DNA from: Scytonema sp. UIC 10036
Lineage (GTDB): Bacteria; Cyanobacteriota; Cyanobacteriia; Cyanobacteriales; Nostocaceae
Length of the DNA stretch: 64,000 bases
Reading direction: 5' to 3'
Assembly: GCF_009725235.1 (NCBI RefSeq)
Contig: NZ_WJFC01000030.1
Coordinates: 26,925 to 90,924 of the forward strand
Shown here: positions 53,664-62,654 of the stretch, one piece after another
Position numbering within the stretch: the first letter of the stretch is position 1
Layout of the letters: every line of letters begins with the position of its first letter
The notes under the pieces: model-generated
Database searches by the model: none
What the model was told of the DNA's origin: nothing
The model's input: the letters and a program-made list of their open reading frames with translations, nothing else
Position numbers and translations under genes: made by a program

Positions 53664-55259
53664 TCACTGTTTCTTAAGTTGCCACAGTCTTCCTGGTTTC
53701 AAGGCTTCTACTAACTGACCTTGCTCTGACCTCAGCTTTTTGATAAATTGACCGGAAGGTCGGAATAAAAAAGGCTCTGTGTTGCCCAACAGTAGAGATG
53801 TGACGTTTTCTAGTTGCGGGGGTTGGCTCAACAGCACCAGTGAAACATTATCTTGCAATAAGTAGCTTAAGGAAATTAATTCACCTGTATTTGTGAAATC
53901 ATCGCCAATCTCGCTAATGACTTTTGGAGAAGGTGAAGAGTTAATGTATCGTGCAACTTCAGCGTTATGATAGCTTAAATCTTTGTTCCACCACGTCTCA
54001 GAAAAACCACTCACCGTACAGGATGCGATCGCGCCTGCACTTAGAAGTACCATAATACCCTGCCACAGTTTACGCCCTTGTATAATATGAGTCCCTAGGA
54101 GGTATGCAACCGCTAGTTGTATCCCAGGATAGCAAGAAATGAGGTAGCGGCTAACAGCAGAACGTTTTCCTCCTAATAGGAAATCTGGCACCGCCAACAG
54201 TAGGAAAGGCACGAAGATGGTAGTGATGATAAATAACCAAGTTGCTTTAGAAGTGCGATGGCAAACTTGATAAATCCCTAAGCCAATGACTGCAATAACG
54301 AGCGTTCTAGAAACGTAAGTCCAGATATTATTAAATCCAAAATCTAAGTCTAGCAACAACGAACTAAAGCTAAGAATCCAGAGTTTAATTAGGTAGAGAA
54401 ACTCTTCTTTAGATTTAGTCCAACTTGTTGTAGCAGCCGCACGTTCGTAATTAGTAACCAACACGACTATCCAAGGGCTAAATAATACCAGAGAACTGGC
54501 GATCGCAAGGAAAAATTGCTTAATACTTTTATAGTCTATACGGTAGAACTTCCTCTCAGCTTGTATTTTCTGGAACGATACTTTTAACAGCAATACATAA
54601 ACCGTATGAGCAATAGTTGTTAAACCAAAAAAGGGATGGGTGTAAAAACCCAAAGCACTAGATAAAGCGTACAGACTCCAATTTCTTAGTGTGGGTAAGC
54701 GCAAAGCTTGTAGGAGGGTAAAACTACTACCAATGACAAGAGTTGTTAACAAACTGTATTGTCTTGCTGTCTGAGCAAACAATATATCAAAAGGAGATAG
54801 AGCCAACAGTACTGTTGCCAGTATTGCTACAATTGGTGAAGCAAAAAGCTCTAGCCCCAAAGCATACATTAAAGGCAATCCCATCAAGCTAAACAGTAAG
54901 GGTAGAACACGTGAAGCTGTTAAGGAACTACCAAAAGTTTGCATCCAAAACCGGGCTATCAGAAAGTATAAAGGTGGATGCTGGGGGTCTTCAAGAGCTA
55001 GAGATTTAATTGTGTCTTCTGCAGTACTTCCTAATTTAGGGCGTTGATACTTCTGTAACTCTGTAGCGGGAATTATGCGATTTTGAAAAAGTTCTTTGTC
55101 AATTTCGTCACGAGTGAAGCCTGCAGCCCTTATGGATGTATAGACTTCATCATGCCAGTAAACTTTGTTATGAAGATTAAACAAGTGAAAAAATATACCT
55201 ACCACCAACATGGCGATAGCGAAAAACTTAAACCATTTTGGAGTTTTGTTATTTGTCAT
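53664..55259 (-). CDS. GT39-type (ArnT/PMT-like) membrane glycosyltransferase
   Basis: A 531-residue integral membrane protein with about ten to twelve helices. The first loop carries the GT-C acidic motif YWHDEVYTSIRAAG (about 33-46), followed by LEDPQHPPLYFLIARFWMQT, another hallmark of the family. The C-terminal 100 residues form a soluble domain. Such enzymes transfer a sugar from a polyprenyl-phosphate carrier to lipid, protein or glycan on the outer face of the membrane. Acceptor unknown. A close paralogue is 70 bp upstream on the same strand, and a remnant of a third copy lies at about 59.97 kb. Confidence 0.82.
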   Translation of the reverse strand: MTNNKTPKWFKFFAIAMLVVGIFFHLFNLHNKVYWHDEVYTSIRAAGFTRDEIDKELFQNRIIPATELQKYQRPKLGSTAEDTIKSLALEDPQHPPLYFLIARFWMQTFGSSLTASRVLPLLFSLMGLPLMYALGLELFASPIVAILATVLLALSPFDILFAQTARQYSLLTTLVIGSSFTLLQALRLPTLRNWSLYALSSALGFYTHPFFGLTTIAHTVYVLLLKVSFQKIQAERKFYRIDYKSIKQFFLAIASSLVLFSPWIVVLVTNYERAAATTSWTKSKEEFLYLIKLWILSFSSLLLDLDFGFNNIWTYVSRTLVIAVIGLGIYQVCHRTSKATWLFIITTIFVPFLLLAVPDFLLGGKRSAVSRYLISCYPGIQLAVAYLLGTHIIQGRKLWQGIMVLLSAGAIASCTVSGFSETWWNKDLSYHNAEVARYINSSPSPKVISEIGDDFTNTGELISLSYLLQDNVSLVLLSQPPQLENVTSLLLGNTEPFLFRPSGQFIKKLRSEQGQLVEALKPGRLWQLKKQ

Positions 55260-55328
55260 TTGTCATTTGTCCTTTGTCTTTTGTCTTAACCAATGACCAA
55301 TAACTAATGACTTTTGACCAATTCACTT

Positions 55329-56927
55329 TCATTGTGACTTTCTACTTAATTTCCAAAATGTGTAAGATTTATAACTATATAATTTACGGGTTTTGGTATT
55401 ATACTTTTTTTCTATTGTCTTGCGTAAGCTGGTTGAAGGGTTGAGTAAAAAAACATCAGTAAATTCTTTGGGAAGTTTGGGAAGCGCTTTACCCCTTACC
55501 AACAGAAAGCGGGCTTTTGGCTGAACAAGATAGCTAAGAGAAAAGGTATTTCCAGAATGACTGCTAGAAGCATGGCTTATTAACAGGGGACGGTAAGATT
55601 GATTGATAATTTTAGCAATTTGTAGATTACCATAACTTATGCCTTTACTCCATAAAGTTTCTTTGTGGGAAATGACCGCACAGGAAGTAACACCACTCAA
55701 AATAATTACAATTAAAATAATTTCCCATATCTTGCGGCGTAAAATGTTACCATTGTAGAGTTGAGTTGCCAACAGATATGCAACAGCTAATTGGATACCT
55801 AAGTAAGAAGGCATCAAATATTGTTCAGCAGTTGACCGTATTCCTCCAAACATTAAATCTGGTAGCATGAGGGGTATTGCTGGTACAGCAATTAACAGTA
55901 TAATAAATAACCAGATTTTTGGATGAGTTGTCAGACAAAGAATATAAATTGCGTATCCCGCTCCTATAAAAAATGTTAAGGTCACCAAATAACTGAATGG
56001 ATTTTCAATTCCAAAATCTAAATCTAAAAAAATACGGCTCAATTGAATGAGCCAAGCTTGAAAGAGAGGCAACAGGGATAATTTAGATGATGACCAACTT
56101 GTTGTTTGATGAAATTGAAAGAGATTTGTGAGTATAATTAATATCCAAGGAATAAAGCTAAAAAACCCTGCTAAGGATGCAAGCGTGTAAGCTTTGACTG
56201 TTCGAGTCCACTGAAATTCTGCTGTTGCAGTAACATAAATTCCATGAGCAACTGCAACAAATCCACTTAATAAAGATGTGTAAAGACTGAGTGTTAAGGT
56301 GACTGTATAGAGTCCCCATACATAAATGTAGTCTTGCTTGTGTTCTCCTGTAGTTTCAAGTCGCAATGCTCGCAGCAGTGATGCACTCGATACTAAAATT
56401 GTGACCAGCCATAAAATATATTCTTGTGCTTCTTGAGCGTAAACAAGATGGATTGGGGAAATAGTTGTGAGTGCGATCGCAACGTGGGGAACCGATAGCG
56501 GTACAATGAATAATTCTCGGCAAAGCCAATAAATACTGGGAAAGACTAGTAAACTGACGATAGCAGAAAAACTGCGGATTGTTGCCACCGAAGTGCCAAA
56601 AAGTTGACTCCACACTCGTATGAGTAAGTAATACAAGGGTGGACGTTGAGGGTCTTCAATTGCTAAAGATTTGAGTGTATCACCTAAACCTTTTTCAGAA
56701 TTGAGGCTTTGAAACTTATCAAAAGCTTCCTTTTTGATGACACGACCGTTAAAAATTTGTCGTTGAACTTCTGTAGATGTGTATCCTGAAATACGTAATG
56801 AAGTCCGGGTTTCATCGTGGGAGTAAACCTTGGTATCAAGATTATAGAAACGAAAGAATATACCGATAGCAAACACCGTTATAATTAGAAACCGCAACCA
56901 ATAAGGAGCGAGCTTGATTTGCCGCAT
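55329..56927 (-). CDS. GT39-type membrane glycosyltransferase, paralogue
   Basis: A 532-residue paralogue of the preceding gene: YSHDETRTSLRISGYT (GT-C motif), IEDPQRPPLYYLLIRVWSQL, and similar helices throughout. The start is taken at ATG 56927 (MRQIKLAPYWLRF), which aligns with the other copy. A longer frame to 57098 would add 57 residues, but it crosses the small palindromic repeat at 56991-57027, so it is not likely the real start. AGCGAAGC-type sequence upstream gives no strong ribosome site. Confidence 0.82.
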   Translation of the reverse strand: MRQIKLAPYWLRFLIITVFAIGIFFRFYNLDTKVYSHDETRTSLRISGYTSTEVQRQIFNGRVIKKEAFDKFQSLNSEKGLGDTLKSLAIEDPQRPPLYYLLIRVWSQLFGTSVATIRSFSAIVSLLVFPSIYWLCRELFIVPLSVPHVAIALTTISPIHLVYAQEAQEYILWLVTILVSSASLLRALRLETTGEHKQDYIYVWGLYTVTLTLSLYTSLLSGFVAVAHGIYVTATAEFQWTRTVKAYTLASLAGFFSFIPWILIILTNLFQFHQTTSWSSSKLSLLPLFQAWLIQLSRIFLDLDFGIENPFSYLVTLTFFIGAGYAIYILCLTTHPKIWLFIILLIAVPAIPLMLPDLMFGGIRSTAEQYLMPSYLGIQLAVAYLLATQLYNGNILRRKIWEIILIVIILSGVTSCAVISHKETLWSKGISYGNLQIAKIINQSYRPLLISHASSSHSGNTFSLSYLVQPKARFLLVRGKALPKLPKEFTDVFLLNPSTSLRKTIEKKYNTKTRKLYSYKSYTFWKLSRKSQ

Positions 56928-56990
56928 AAACAGCTTCTTGATTAATTTGCCTGGGGTGACGAGAGTGAAAGACTTGAGGAAATTGCAGTT

Positions 56991-57027
56991 GCGATAAGCG
57001 AAGCTTAACGGAAGATAGCCGTATCGC
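56991..57027. repeat. Small dispersed palindromic repeat (GCGATAAGC... family)
   Basis: GCGATAAGCGAAGCTTAACG ... AGCCGTATCGCC, the closest match to the repeat inside the cupin gene (34765-34800). The gap 57028-57394 also holds a CCGCAGATGCACGCAGATGT motif and, near 57360-57380, a CAGGAGTAGTAATGCCAA stretch that matches the gene at 59206-59742 (59537). Confidence 0.55.
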
Positions 57028-57394
57028 CAATTGTACTTCGAAACGTGTAGATATAATAATTTGGCGATGGTTATTTCACTATTATCTTTATAAAGCATTT
57101 TGTCAAGTTTTGTAAAATTCCTAACTCAATCTTTAGACTTAGACGTTTGCATGGGGGATTTTGCTTTGAAATCAGCTTGAAATAAATAATTGTTTTTAAG
57201 TAGGTGTAATAAGTTAAAAATTAAGGAACCGCAGATGCACGCAGATGTACGCAGATAAATATGTACTTCATAAAGGATGAGAAGCGCTATAGATGCTGTG
57301 GATCGCGATAATAGTATCTACCAGGCGGTGTTAGCCGATCGAAAAGCGCTCGCCAATCTTCAGGAGTAGTAATGCCAAGTTGCTGTCATACCTG

Positions 57395-58348
57395 CTACCA
57401 TTCACGATAAAGCTTCTCAGCATACATCATCACCTCTTCGTTTGGCAGTCTGATTTTGGCGGGTTGGTAAGGATATCGAGTTTCAATCGCAGTAGAATCT
57501 TGTTCCACAACCACATCAATGGCTTTTAGCATTGATTGGCGCAAAAGCGGTTTTATCCAGGCAGATTTGAACTTAGCGAAGATTAACTCATAAATCTTAG
57601 TTTGATTTTGTTGCTGTGGATATTGAACAACAACCTGGGCAAATGGTCCAGATCCTGTTTCAGCATAAAGAATCAGAACTGAAGGAAAAAAATACTCAAC
57701 CGTACTCTTGAGAATCTTTGGTATTGCAAACAGAACTGGATTGCTTAAAAGTTCTCTGACTGAGTTATTAGCTCTGGTACTTTCCTGCTTTACCTTGTAC
57801 CAATAACCATCCTTGACAAATTCAGTCATGTGATTTTGGACAATTTGAAATAACTGCCGATGCGTTCCGTTTTGATGATTGAAATCAGAATTAATCAGCC
57901 AAGTGCTTAAGAAATCTCCTTGGATGGTTTTGTCTCCAGCAATACCGACAAAATCATATTCAGATGCAATTTGCTTAACAATGTCAGGAATGCCTGTACG
58001 CGGTTTGCAGTCATCATATGTCCAAATACAGTCACCAATCACCGTAAGTTTAAGCGGTTGAGCGAAAGGCTGTGTATCCCTCTTACCTTCTCGGTGCAGC
58101 TTTCCTTCACCATCAAACTCTAGTGCATGGAATGGACAAGTGATGGTATCTCGCTCTTTGCAAATCCAGCCATTAGACAGTGGAGCTTGCATATGAGGAC
58201 AAACGTTGTTCAAAGCAAAAATTTCACCGCGATCGTTCTGCCACAGAGCGTAGTCTTGACCATTTAGCGTCACCTTATGCGGTTGATTTACCCCTAACAT
58301 TGAGCGATGAGCAATGAGCCAGGGTGCTCCTGGCAAAATGTGAGTCAT
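57395..58348 (-). CDS. Rieske [2Fe-2S] oxygenase, aromatic-ring/PaO-like
   Basis: A 317-residue protein. The Rieske site is Cys50-x-His52 (NNVCPHMQAPLSNGW) and Cys71-x2-His74 (TCPFHALEFDG). A C-terminal catalytic domain follows, of the type that holds a mononuclear Fe; FNHQNGTHRQLFQIVQNHM (about 166-184) probably gives the iron-binding His residues. Such enzymes insert oxygen into ring compounds or desaturate. The electron donor and substrate are unknown. It is divergent from a TetR-type regulator 118 bp away with repeated operator-like sequences between them, so induction by a small ligand is likely. Confidence 0.87.
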   Translation of the reverse strand: MTHILPGAPWLIAHRSMLGVNQPHKVTLNGQDYALWQNDRGEIFALNNVCPHMQAPLSNGWICKERDTITCPFHALEFDGEGKLHREGKRDTQPFAQPLKLTVIGDCIWTYDDCKPRTGIPDIVKQIASEYDFVGIAGDKTIQGDFLSTWLINSDFNHQNGTHRQLFQIVQNHMTEFVKDGYWYKVKQESTRANNSVRELLSNPVLFAIPKILKSTVEYFFPSVLILYAETGSGPFAQVVVQYPQQQNQTKIYELIFAKFKSAWIKPLLRQSMLKAIDVVVEQDSTAIETRYPYQPAKIRLPNEEVMMYAEKLYREW

Positions 58349-58373
58349 GAGTTGAGCTTTTATAACTAACTAT

Positions 58374-58439
58374 ATTTTCAGTCAGTATCTACTGATTGAA
58401 AGTCATTTGTCAATTACTGACCGAATTTTCAGTTAGTAT
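58374..58439. promoter_or_regulatory. Operator-like direct repeats in the Rieske/TetR divergent promoter
   Basis: ATTTTCAGTCAGTAT (58374-58388) and ATTTTCAGTTAGTAT (58425-58439) differ at one position and are 51 bp apart. The first overlaps CAGTCAGTA...TACTGATTG, an imperfect inverted repeat. Such sites suit TetR dimers. Confidence 0.5.
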
Positions 58440-58466
58440 TGGTTCTACTGGTATAAGAGGTTAAGC

Positions 58467-59114
58467 GTGAGTTTTTCAAGCACTTCAAAGCAAAAGTCAA
58501 AAAAGCCAAGACAAGTTCGTGATGCAGAGGCAACTCAGGCAAACATTCTAGATGCTGCCGAAGAAGAGTTTGCCCGTTATGGTTTGGCTGGTACGCGAAT
58601 TGATGCCATTGCTGCCCGAACAGGTGTTGTGAAAGCCATGATTTATTACTACTTTGAGAGCAAAGAAGGGCTTTACCAAGCTGTGATGCAACGGATCGGA
58701 GCCGAGTTGGATACGGCATTTCAACAGTTTGCTGAAGAACATTTACCAGTCGAAGAAGCCCTAAAAGCATCAATTCGTGCTGGCATTGCTTACGGAGCTG
58801 CTTATCCGCATCGTGGAATGCTGTGGTTTTATGAAGCCATCCAAAACCAGGGGCAATACGGACAGATGAGTGGTTGGCAGAAAAGTTTCTGGAGTATGAC
58901 GACAATTTTAGAACGCGGAATGGCTGAAGGTGTGTTTCGATCGCTCGATCCATTTCTGACAACCATCAACATTTTAGGGGTTTGCACTTTTTACTTCAAC
59001 GCTCATGAAAATCTTAAGTACCTCGATCCGACGCGGCAACTTTTAAGTTCAGAGATGATTGAGCGACAGGCTCAAGAAGCCATTGATTTGATTTTGGCTG
59101 GAATCAAAGCTTGA
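58467..59114 (+). CDS. TetR-family transcriptional regulator
   Basis: A 215-residue regulator starting at GTG 58467, with AAGAGG in front. HTH: ANILDAAEEEFARYGLAGTR, IDAIAARTGVVKAMIYYYFE, then SKEGLYQAVMQRI. The C-terminal part is all helices with a ligand pocket (GMLWFYEAIQNQGQYGQMSG). It most likely represses the divergent Rieske oxygenase gene and itself through the repeats between them. Confidence 0.9.
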   Translation: MSFSSTSKQKSKKPRQVRDAEATQANILDAAEEEFARYGLAGTRIDAIAARTGVVKAMIYYYFESKEGLYQAVMQRIGAELDTAFQQFAEEHLPVEEALKASIRAGIAYGAAYPHRGMLWFYEAIQNQGQYGQMSGWQKSFWSMTTILERGMAEGVFRSLDPFLTTINILGVCTFYFNAHENLKYLDPTRQLLSSEMIERQAQEAIDLILAGIKA

Positions 59115-59205
59115 TACGGCAACAGACTTCGCGTTCGGGATAATGTCTTTGGTTGGTTCAACCACTGTGGTCTCTTTACCTAAAAATTGCTATAAAAAAC
59201 TAAGG

Positions 59206-59742
59206 TTAGGATTGGATAGCAAACAATTCGTCAAGTTTATCTCTCAGTTCAGAAGATACTAGTAAAGGTTTGTAAACTTCCCCTTCATAAGGTTTCCAGA
59301 GGTAACCAGAAGTAAAAATTCTGAAGCCGATAGGACAATTCATTTCTTGCCATAAAGCTTTACTCAACACCAGCCCAGAAAAATTTAAATTGGTGTTACT
59401 ATTTGTTGATAGTAGTTCACTGTAGGTTCTAAATTCATCAACTTCTACACCCACTAAAGCATAGCGAAATGGAGGTGCGGAGTGCAAACGTTGATATAAA
59501 AGTATGCCGATTTCAGTCATCTGATAAGCATCCTCAGGAGTAGTAATGCCAATTTGACTAACACCACTCGGATAAACTCTAACCCACCAGTTATCTTCAC
59601 TGTCTTGAAAAATTCCAGTGTTACATTTTGACTCTACTCCACTCTTCAACTGCCAGGAGATTTGATGAAAGTGTTTTGCAAAGCTTTCTGCATCTTCTAG
59701 AAGAGTACCACATTCAGTCGATAAACTAAAAATAAATGCCAT
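59206..59742 (-). CDS. Hypothetical protein (178 aa)
   Basis: No named family recognised. A soluble protein: MAFIFSLSTECGTLLEDAES, WWVRVYPSGVSQIGITTPED, then PPFRYALVGVEVDEFRTYSE and FSGLVLSKALWQEMNCPIGF, ending in a charged helix. The length and mixed alpha/beta pattern suggest a small single-domain protein. A stretch of about 20 bp near its ITTPEDA codons recurs at about 57.36 kb, so a second, lost copy seems to have existed. It has its own AAGTAACTATGG start context without a clear ribosome site. Confidence 0.6.
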   Translation of the reverse strand: MAFIFSLSTECGTLLEDAESFAKHFHQISWQLKSGVESKCNTGIFQDSEDNWWVRVYPSGVSQIGITTPEDAYQMTEIGILLYQRLHSAPPFRYALVGVEVDEFRTYSELLSTNSNTNLNFSGLVLSKALWQEMNCPIGFRIFTSGYLWKPYEGEVYKPLLVSSELRDKLDELFAIQS

Positions 59743-59780
59743 AGTTACTTAATTGTCTATTAGTATAAAATTATATTTGT

Positions 59781-60038
59781 TTAGAAATTATGGCTAAGTA
59801 CTTTCTCCCAATAATTTTGTGTGTTTGCTAGGGCAGCCTCATACTTTTGTAACAGCATCGTCTGTCTTGGCATAATACTAACGTGAATTGTTGCAAAGAA
59901 CGTAAACAAATAGGCAGAGTATCGAGCGATGCATTCCCATACAGAGCCACCGCATCGAGAAATCTCAGAAAAACGTTGGATTGTGGCTCCCGAAGTGCCA
60001 AAAAATTTTGCCCACACTCGTATTAATTGCTCTGACAT
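59781..60038 (-). pseudogene. Fragment of a third GT39-type gene fused to unknown sequence
   Basis: The first 25 residues, LIRVWAKFFGTSGATIQRFS, match LIRVWSQLFGTSVATIRSFS in the paralogue at 55329. At nucleotide level the match covers about 60 bp (59965-60030). The rest of the frame (FATIHVSIMPRQTMLLQKYE) has no similarity I recognise. The short frame lies between the hypothetical gene and urtE. Confidence 0.6.
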
Positions 60039-60045
60039 CGTTCCA

Positions 60046-60744
60046 TCAAACAGCTAAAAAGCGTTGAATCACATCCTGGCTCAATTCATTGGTTAAACCA
60101 GAAGCAACAATGCCGCCTTTTTGCATCGCGTAATAGTAATCGGCTTGGCGGACAAAATGTAAATGTTGCTCGACTAACAAAACAGAAATACCAGTGGTAG
60201 TAACTATGCTACGGACTGCAGCTTCAATTTCCAAGATAATTGAAGGTTGGATACCTTCGGTAGGCTCATCCAATAAAAGTAATTGGGGTTGTCCCATTAA
60301 AGCACGAGCAATAGCGAGTTGTTGTTGCTGTCCACCACTTAAGTCACCGCCCATCCGCGAAAGCATTGATTTCAACACGGGAAATAGGCTAAAAATTTCT
60401 TCAGGAATTTCTGGATTTTTTCTTCTACTAAGTCTCGCTTCTAATCCCAACAGGAGATTTTCTTTTACTGTCAAACGGGGAATAATTTCTCGTCCTTGGG
60501 GAACGTAAGCAATTCCCAGCTTTGCCCTTCGATCTGGAGATTTTGAATTTATCAATTCTCCTGCAAAGGTTATTGTGCCATGGCGGGGTTTGAGTAACCC
60601 CATAATTGTTTTGAGGAGGGTGCTTTTACCTACGCCATTGCGTCCAATTAAGCACACCATTTGCCCCATTGGTACGCTCAAATCTACATTGCGTAAAATG
60701 TGGCTTTCGCCGTAGTAAACGTCAAGGTTAGAAATTTGCAGCAT
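60046..60744 (-). CDS. urtE: Urea ABC transporter ATP-binding protein UrtE
   Basis: A 232-residue ABC ATPase of the branched-chain-amino-acid/urea (LivF) type. Walker A: GRNGVGKSTLLK; signature LSGGQQQQLAIARALMGQ; Walker B LLLLDEPTEGIQPSI; QQQQLAIA is typical of UrtE/LivF. MLQISNLDVYYG at ATG 60744 is chosen over a longer frame to 60789 because it starts at the fold's first strand. With UrtD it energises uptake of urea through the UrtB/UrtC channel. Last gene of the urtBCDE run, 28 bp after urtD. Confidence 0.93.
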   Translation of the reverse strand: MLQISNLDVYYGESHILRNVDLSVPMGQMVCLIGRNGVGKSTLLKTIMGLLKPRHGTITFAGELINSKSPDRRAKLGIAYVPQGREIIPRLTVKENLLLGLEARLSRRKNPEIPEEIFSLFPVLKSMLSRMGGDLSGGQQQQLAIARALMGQPQLLLLDEPTEGIQPSIILEIEAAVRSIVTTTGISVLLVEQHLHFVRQADYYYAMQKGGIVASGLTNELSQDVIQRFLAV

Positions 60745-60772
60745 CGAAAAGTTTTTAGTATAAAGTTTAATA

Positions 60773-61525
60773 TTAGTTGCTGGCGACAACTTGTCCTAAG
60801 TAAACTTCAATGACACGCTTGTCGTTTTGTACTTCTTCAATAGTGCCTTCACATAACACGGAACCTTCATGCAAAACTGTTACTTTCCGAGCAATTTGAC
60901 GCACAAATTCCATGTCGTGTTCAATGACTAAAATTGAATGACTCTGTGAGAGCGTTAATAGGAGTTCCCCTATATTGTAGGTTTCTTCATCTGTTAAACC
61001 AGCAACAGGTTCATCAACAAGTAATAAATCGGGAGATTGCGCCACTAACATCCCAATTTCCAAGCGTTGCTTTTCTCCATGAGACAGAGAACTCGCTCGT
61101 CTATTTGCTTTATCAGCTAAGCCTATAGTTTCTAATAACCCTGTAATGCTCTTCTTTTCAGCAGTACTGGAAGGCTCGAACAAAGTAGAAAAAACATTTT
61201 TATTGCGGTTAGTGCTTAGTTCCAAGTTCTCGCGAGGTGTTAAGTTGAGATAGATTCGAGGCGTTTGGAATTTCCGCCCAATTCCCCGTCTGGCGATTTG
61301 ATGTTCTGATAAAGAATGCAAACTTTTGCCTTTGAAAAAAACTCGTCCTTCCGTTGGTTTTACTTTACCCGTAATCACATCCAGAAATGTCGTTTTTCCA
61401 GCACCGTTGGGACCAATAACGACTCGTAATTCACCTACATCCATGCTAAAATTTAGTTGATTGAGTGCCTTAAAGCCATCAAAACTAACTGTGAGGTTTT
61501 TAGTTTCTAAGATTTTGGCGTTCAT
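60773..61525 (-). CDS. urtD: Urea ABC transporter ATP-binding protein UrtD
   Basis: A 250-residue ABC ATPase of the LivG type: Walker A GPNGAGKTTFLDVITGK, signature LSHGEKQRLEIGM (SHGEKQ instead of SGGQ, a mark of UrtD), Walker B LLLVDEPVAGLTDEE, and IEHDMEFVRQIARKVTVLHE as the H-loop region. The start overlaps the urtC end by 26 bp, so the genes are translationally linked. Together with UrtE it makes the heterodimeric motor of the urea transporter. Confidence 0.95.
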   Translation of the reverse strand: MNAKILETKNLTVSFDGFKALNQLNFSMDVGELRVVIGPNGAGKTTFLDVITGKVKPTEGRVFFKGKSLHSLSEHQIARRGIGRKFQTPRIYLNLTPRENLELSTNRNKNVFSTLFEPSSTAEKKSITGLLETIGLADKANRRASSLSHGEKQRLEIGMLVAQSPDLLLVDEPVAGLTDEETYNIGELLLTLSQSHSILVIEHDMEFVRQIARKVTVLHEGSVLCEGTIEEVQNDKRVIEVYLGQVVASN

Positions 61526-62621
61526 GCTGCACCTCGGAATTTTCTTCTAGGCTGGGATAAGTAGCAATTTGCTGGCGGCGTTTGAAAAGCTGAATTCCTG
61601 AAGTGCGGAACCACCCCACTACCCCATCAGGAAGAACAGTAACAACTATCAAAAATAACGCCCCTTGGAAAAATAGCCAAATTTCGGCAAATTGTTCGCT
61701 TAAAAAAGCACGGGCATAGTTGACTAACAATGCTCCTAAAATGGCTCCGATTAAAGTAGCACGTCCTCCTACCGCTACCCAAATCACCATTTCAATGGAA
61801 AAGGCAATATCCATTGCTCTAGGTGAGACAGAACTACTTTGCAAAGTATACAATGCTCCTGCTATACCCGCGATCGCACCCGAAACTGCAAACACTAACA
61901 CTTTAAAATCTGTCGGATCGTAGCCAGAAAAGCGCACTCGACTTTCGTCATCACGAATTGCTATTAACAACCGTCCAAAACGCCCGCTTGTCAACCAACG
62001 GCAGAGTGCATAGGTAGCTGCAAGAAACAATATCGTGAGGCTATAAAAAACAAATTGGGTGTTTGTATCGCTAACTGTTGCTCCAAATAAAGTTGTAAAA
62101 TCAATTAACCCATTTGTACCGTTGAACAACCCTTGTTGACCGTTAAAGAAGTTAAAAAATACAATCGTTGCGGCTTGAGTCAAAATAGAAAAATACACAC
62201 CGCGAATCCGGTTGCGGAACACCAAATATCCCAGTAATCCTGCAAGTATTGCGGGAACCATGACAACAGCTATAACTGCAAAAGGGAACGAATAGAAAGG
62301 TATCCAAAACCAGGGGAGTTCCGTGACACCATAAAGCCCCATAAAATCAGGTAACTCTCCTGGAGGAACTTGCAATTTCAGATGCATGGCGATCGCATAC
62401 CCACCCAAACCAAAGAAAATCCCGTGTCCCAAACTCAGCAACCCAGTGTAACCCCAAATCAAATCGATCCCCAAAGCAACAATAGCAAGCGACAAAAATC
62501 GCCCCAATAAATTCAGCCGAAACCCCGAAAGCACAACTGGTACAATCGAGATGAGGATGAGAGCGATCGCCACCACCACTCCCACCTCAATTAAAATCAA
62601 CCTTCCTCCCTTCCCTCTCAT
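61500..62621 (-). CDS. urtC: Urea ABC transporter permease UrtC
   Basis: A 373-residue permease of the LivM type with about ten helices: IALILISIVPVVLSGFRLNL, GLLSLGHGIFFGLGGYAIAM (the conserved loop of the family), FSILTQAATIVFFNFFNGQQ, and VAVGGRATLIGAILGALLVN with the EAA-like coupling part. The C-terminus is a short polar tail. Forms the membrane channel with UrtB. Urea uptake in cyanobacteria is under nitrogen control (NtcA), but the operon's promoter would be upstream of urtA, outside the window. Confidence 0.94.
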   Translation of the reverse strand: MRGKGGRLILIEVGVVVAIALILISIVPVVLSGFRLNLLGRFLSLAIVALGIDLIWGYTGLLSLGHGIFFGLGGYAIAMHLKLQVPPGELPDFMGLYGVTELPWFWIPFYSFPFAVIAVVMVPAILAGLLGYLVFRNRIRGVYFSILTQAATIVFFNFFNGQQGLFNGTNGLIDFTTLFGATVSDTNTQFVFYSLTILFLAATYALCRWLTSGRFGRLLIAIRDDESRVRFSGYDPTDFKVLVFAVSGAIAGIAGALYTLQSSSVSPRAMDIAFSIEMVIWVAVGGRATLIGAILGALLVNYARAFLSEQFAEIWLFFQGALFLIVVTVLPDGVVGWFRTSGIQLFKRRQQIATYPSLEENSEVQHERQNLRN

Positions 62622-62654
62622 TCTCTGCGTCCTCTGCTTCTGGTGTGGTTCAAT

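Noticed and set aside
55260..55328. Attachment site or promoter from TTTGTC repeats
   Set aside because: TCATTTGTCATTTGTCCTTT is low-complexity tandem sequence between paralogous genes; no supporting signal.
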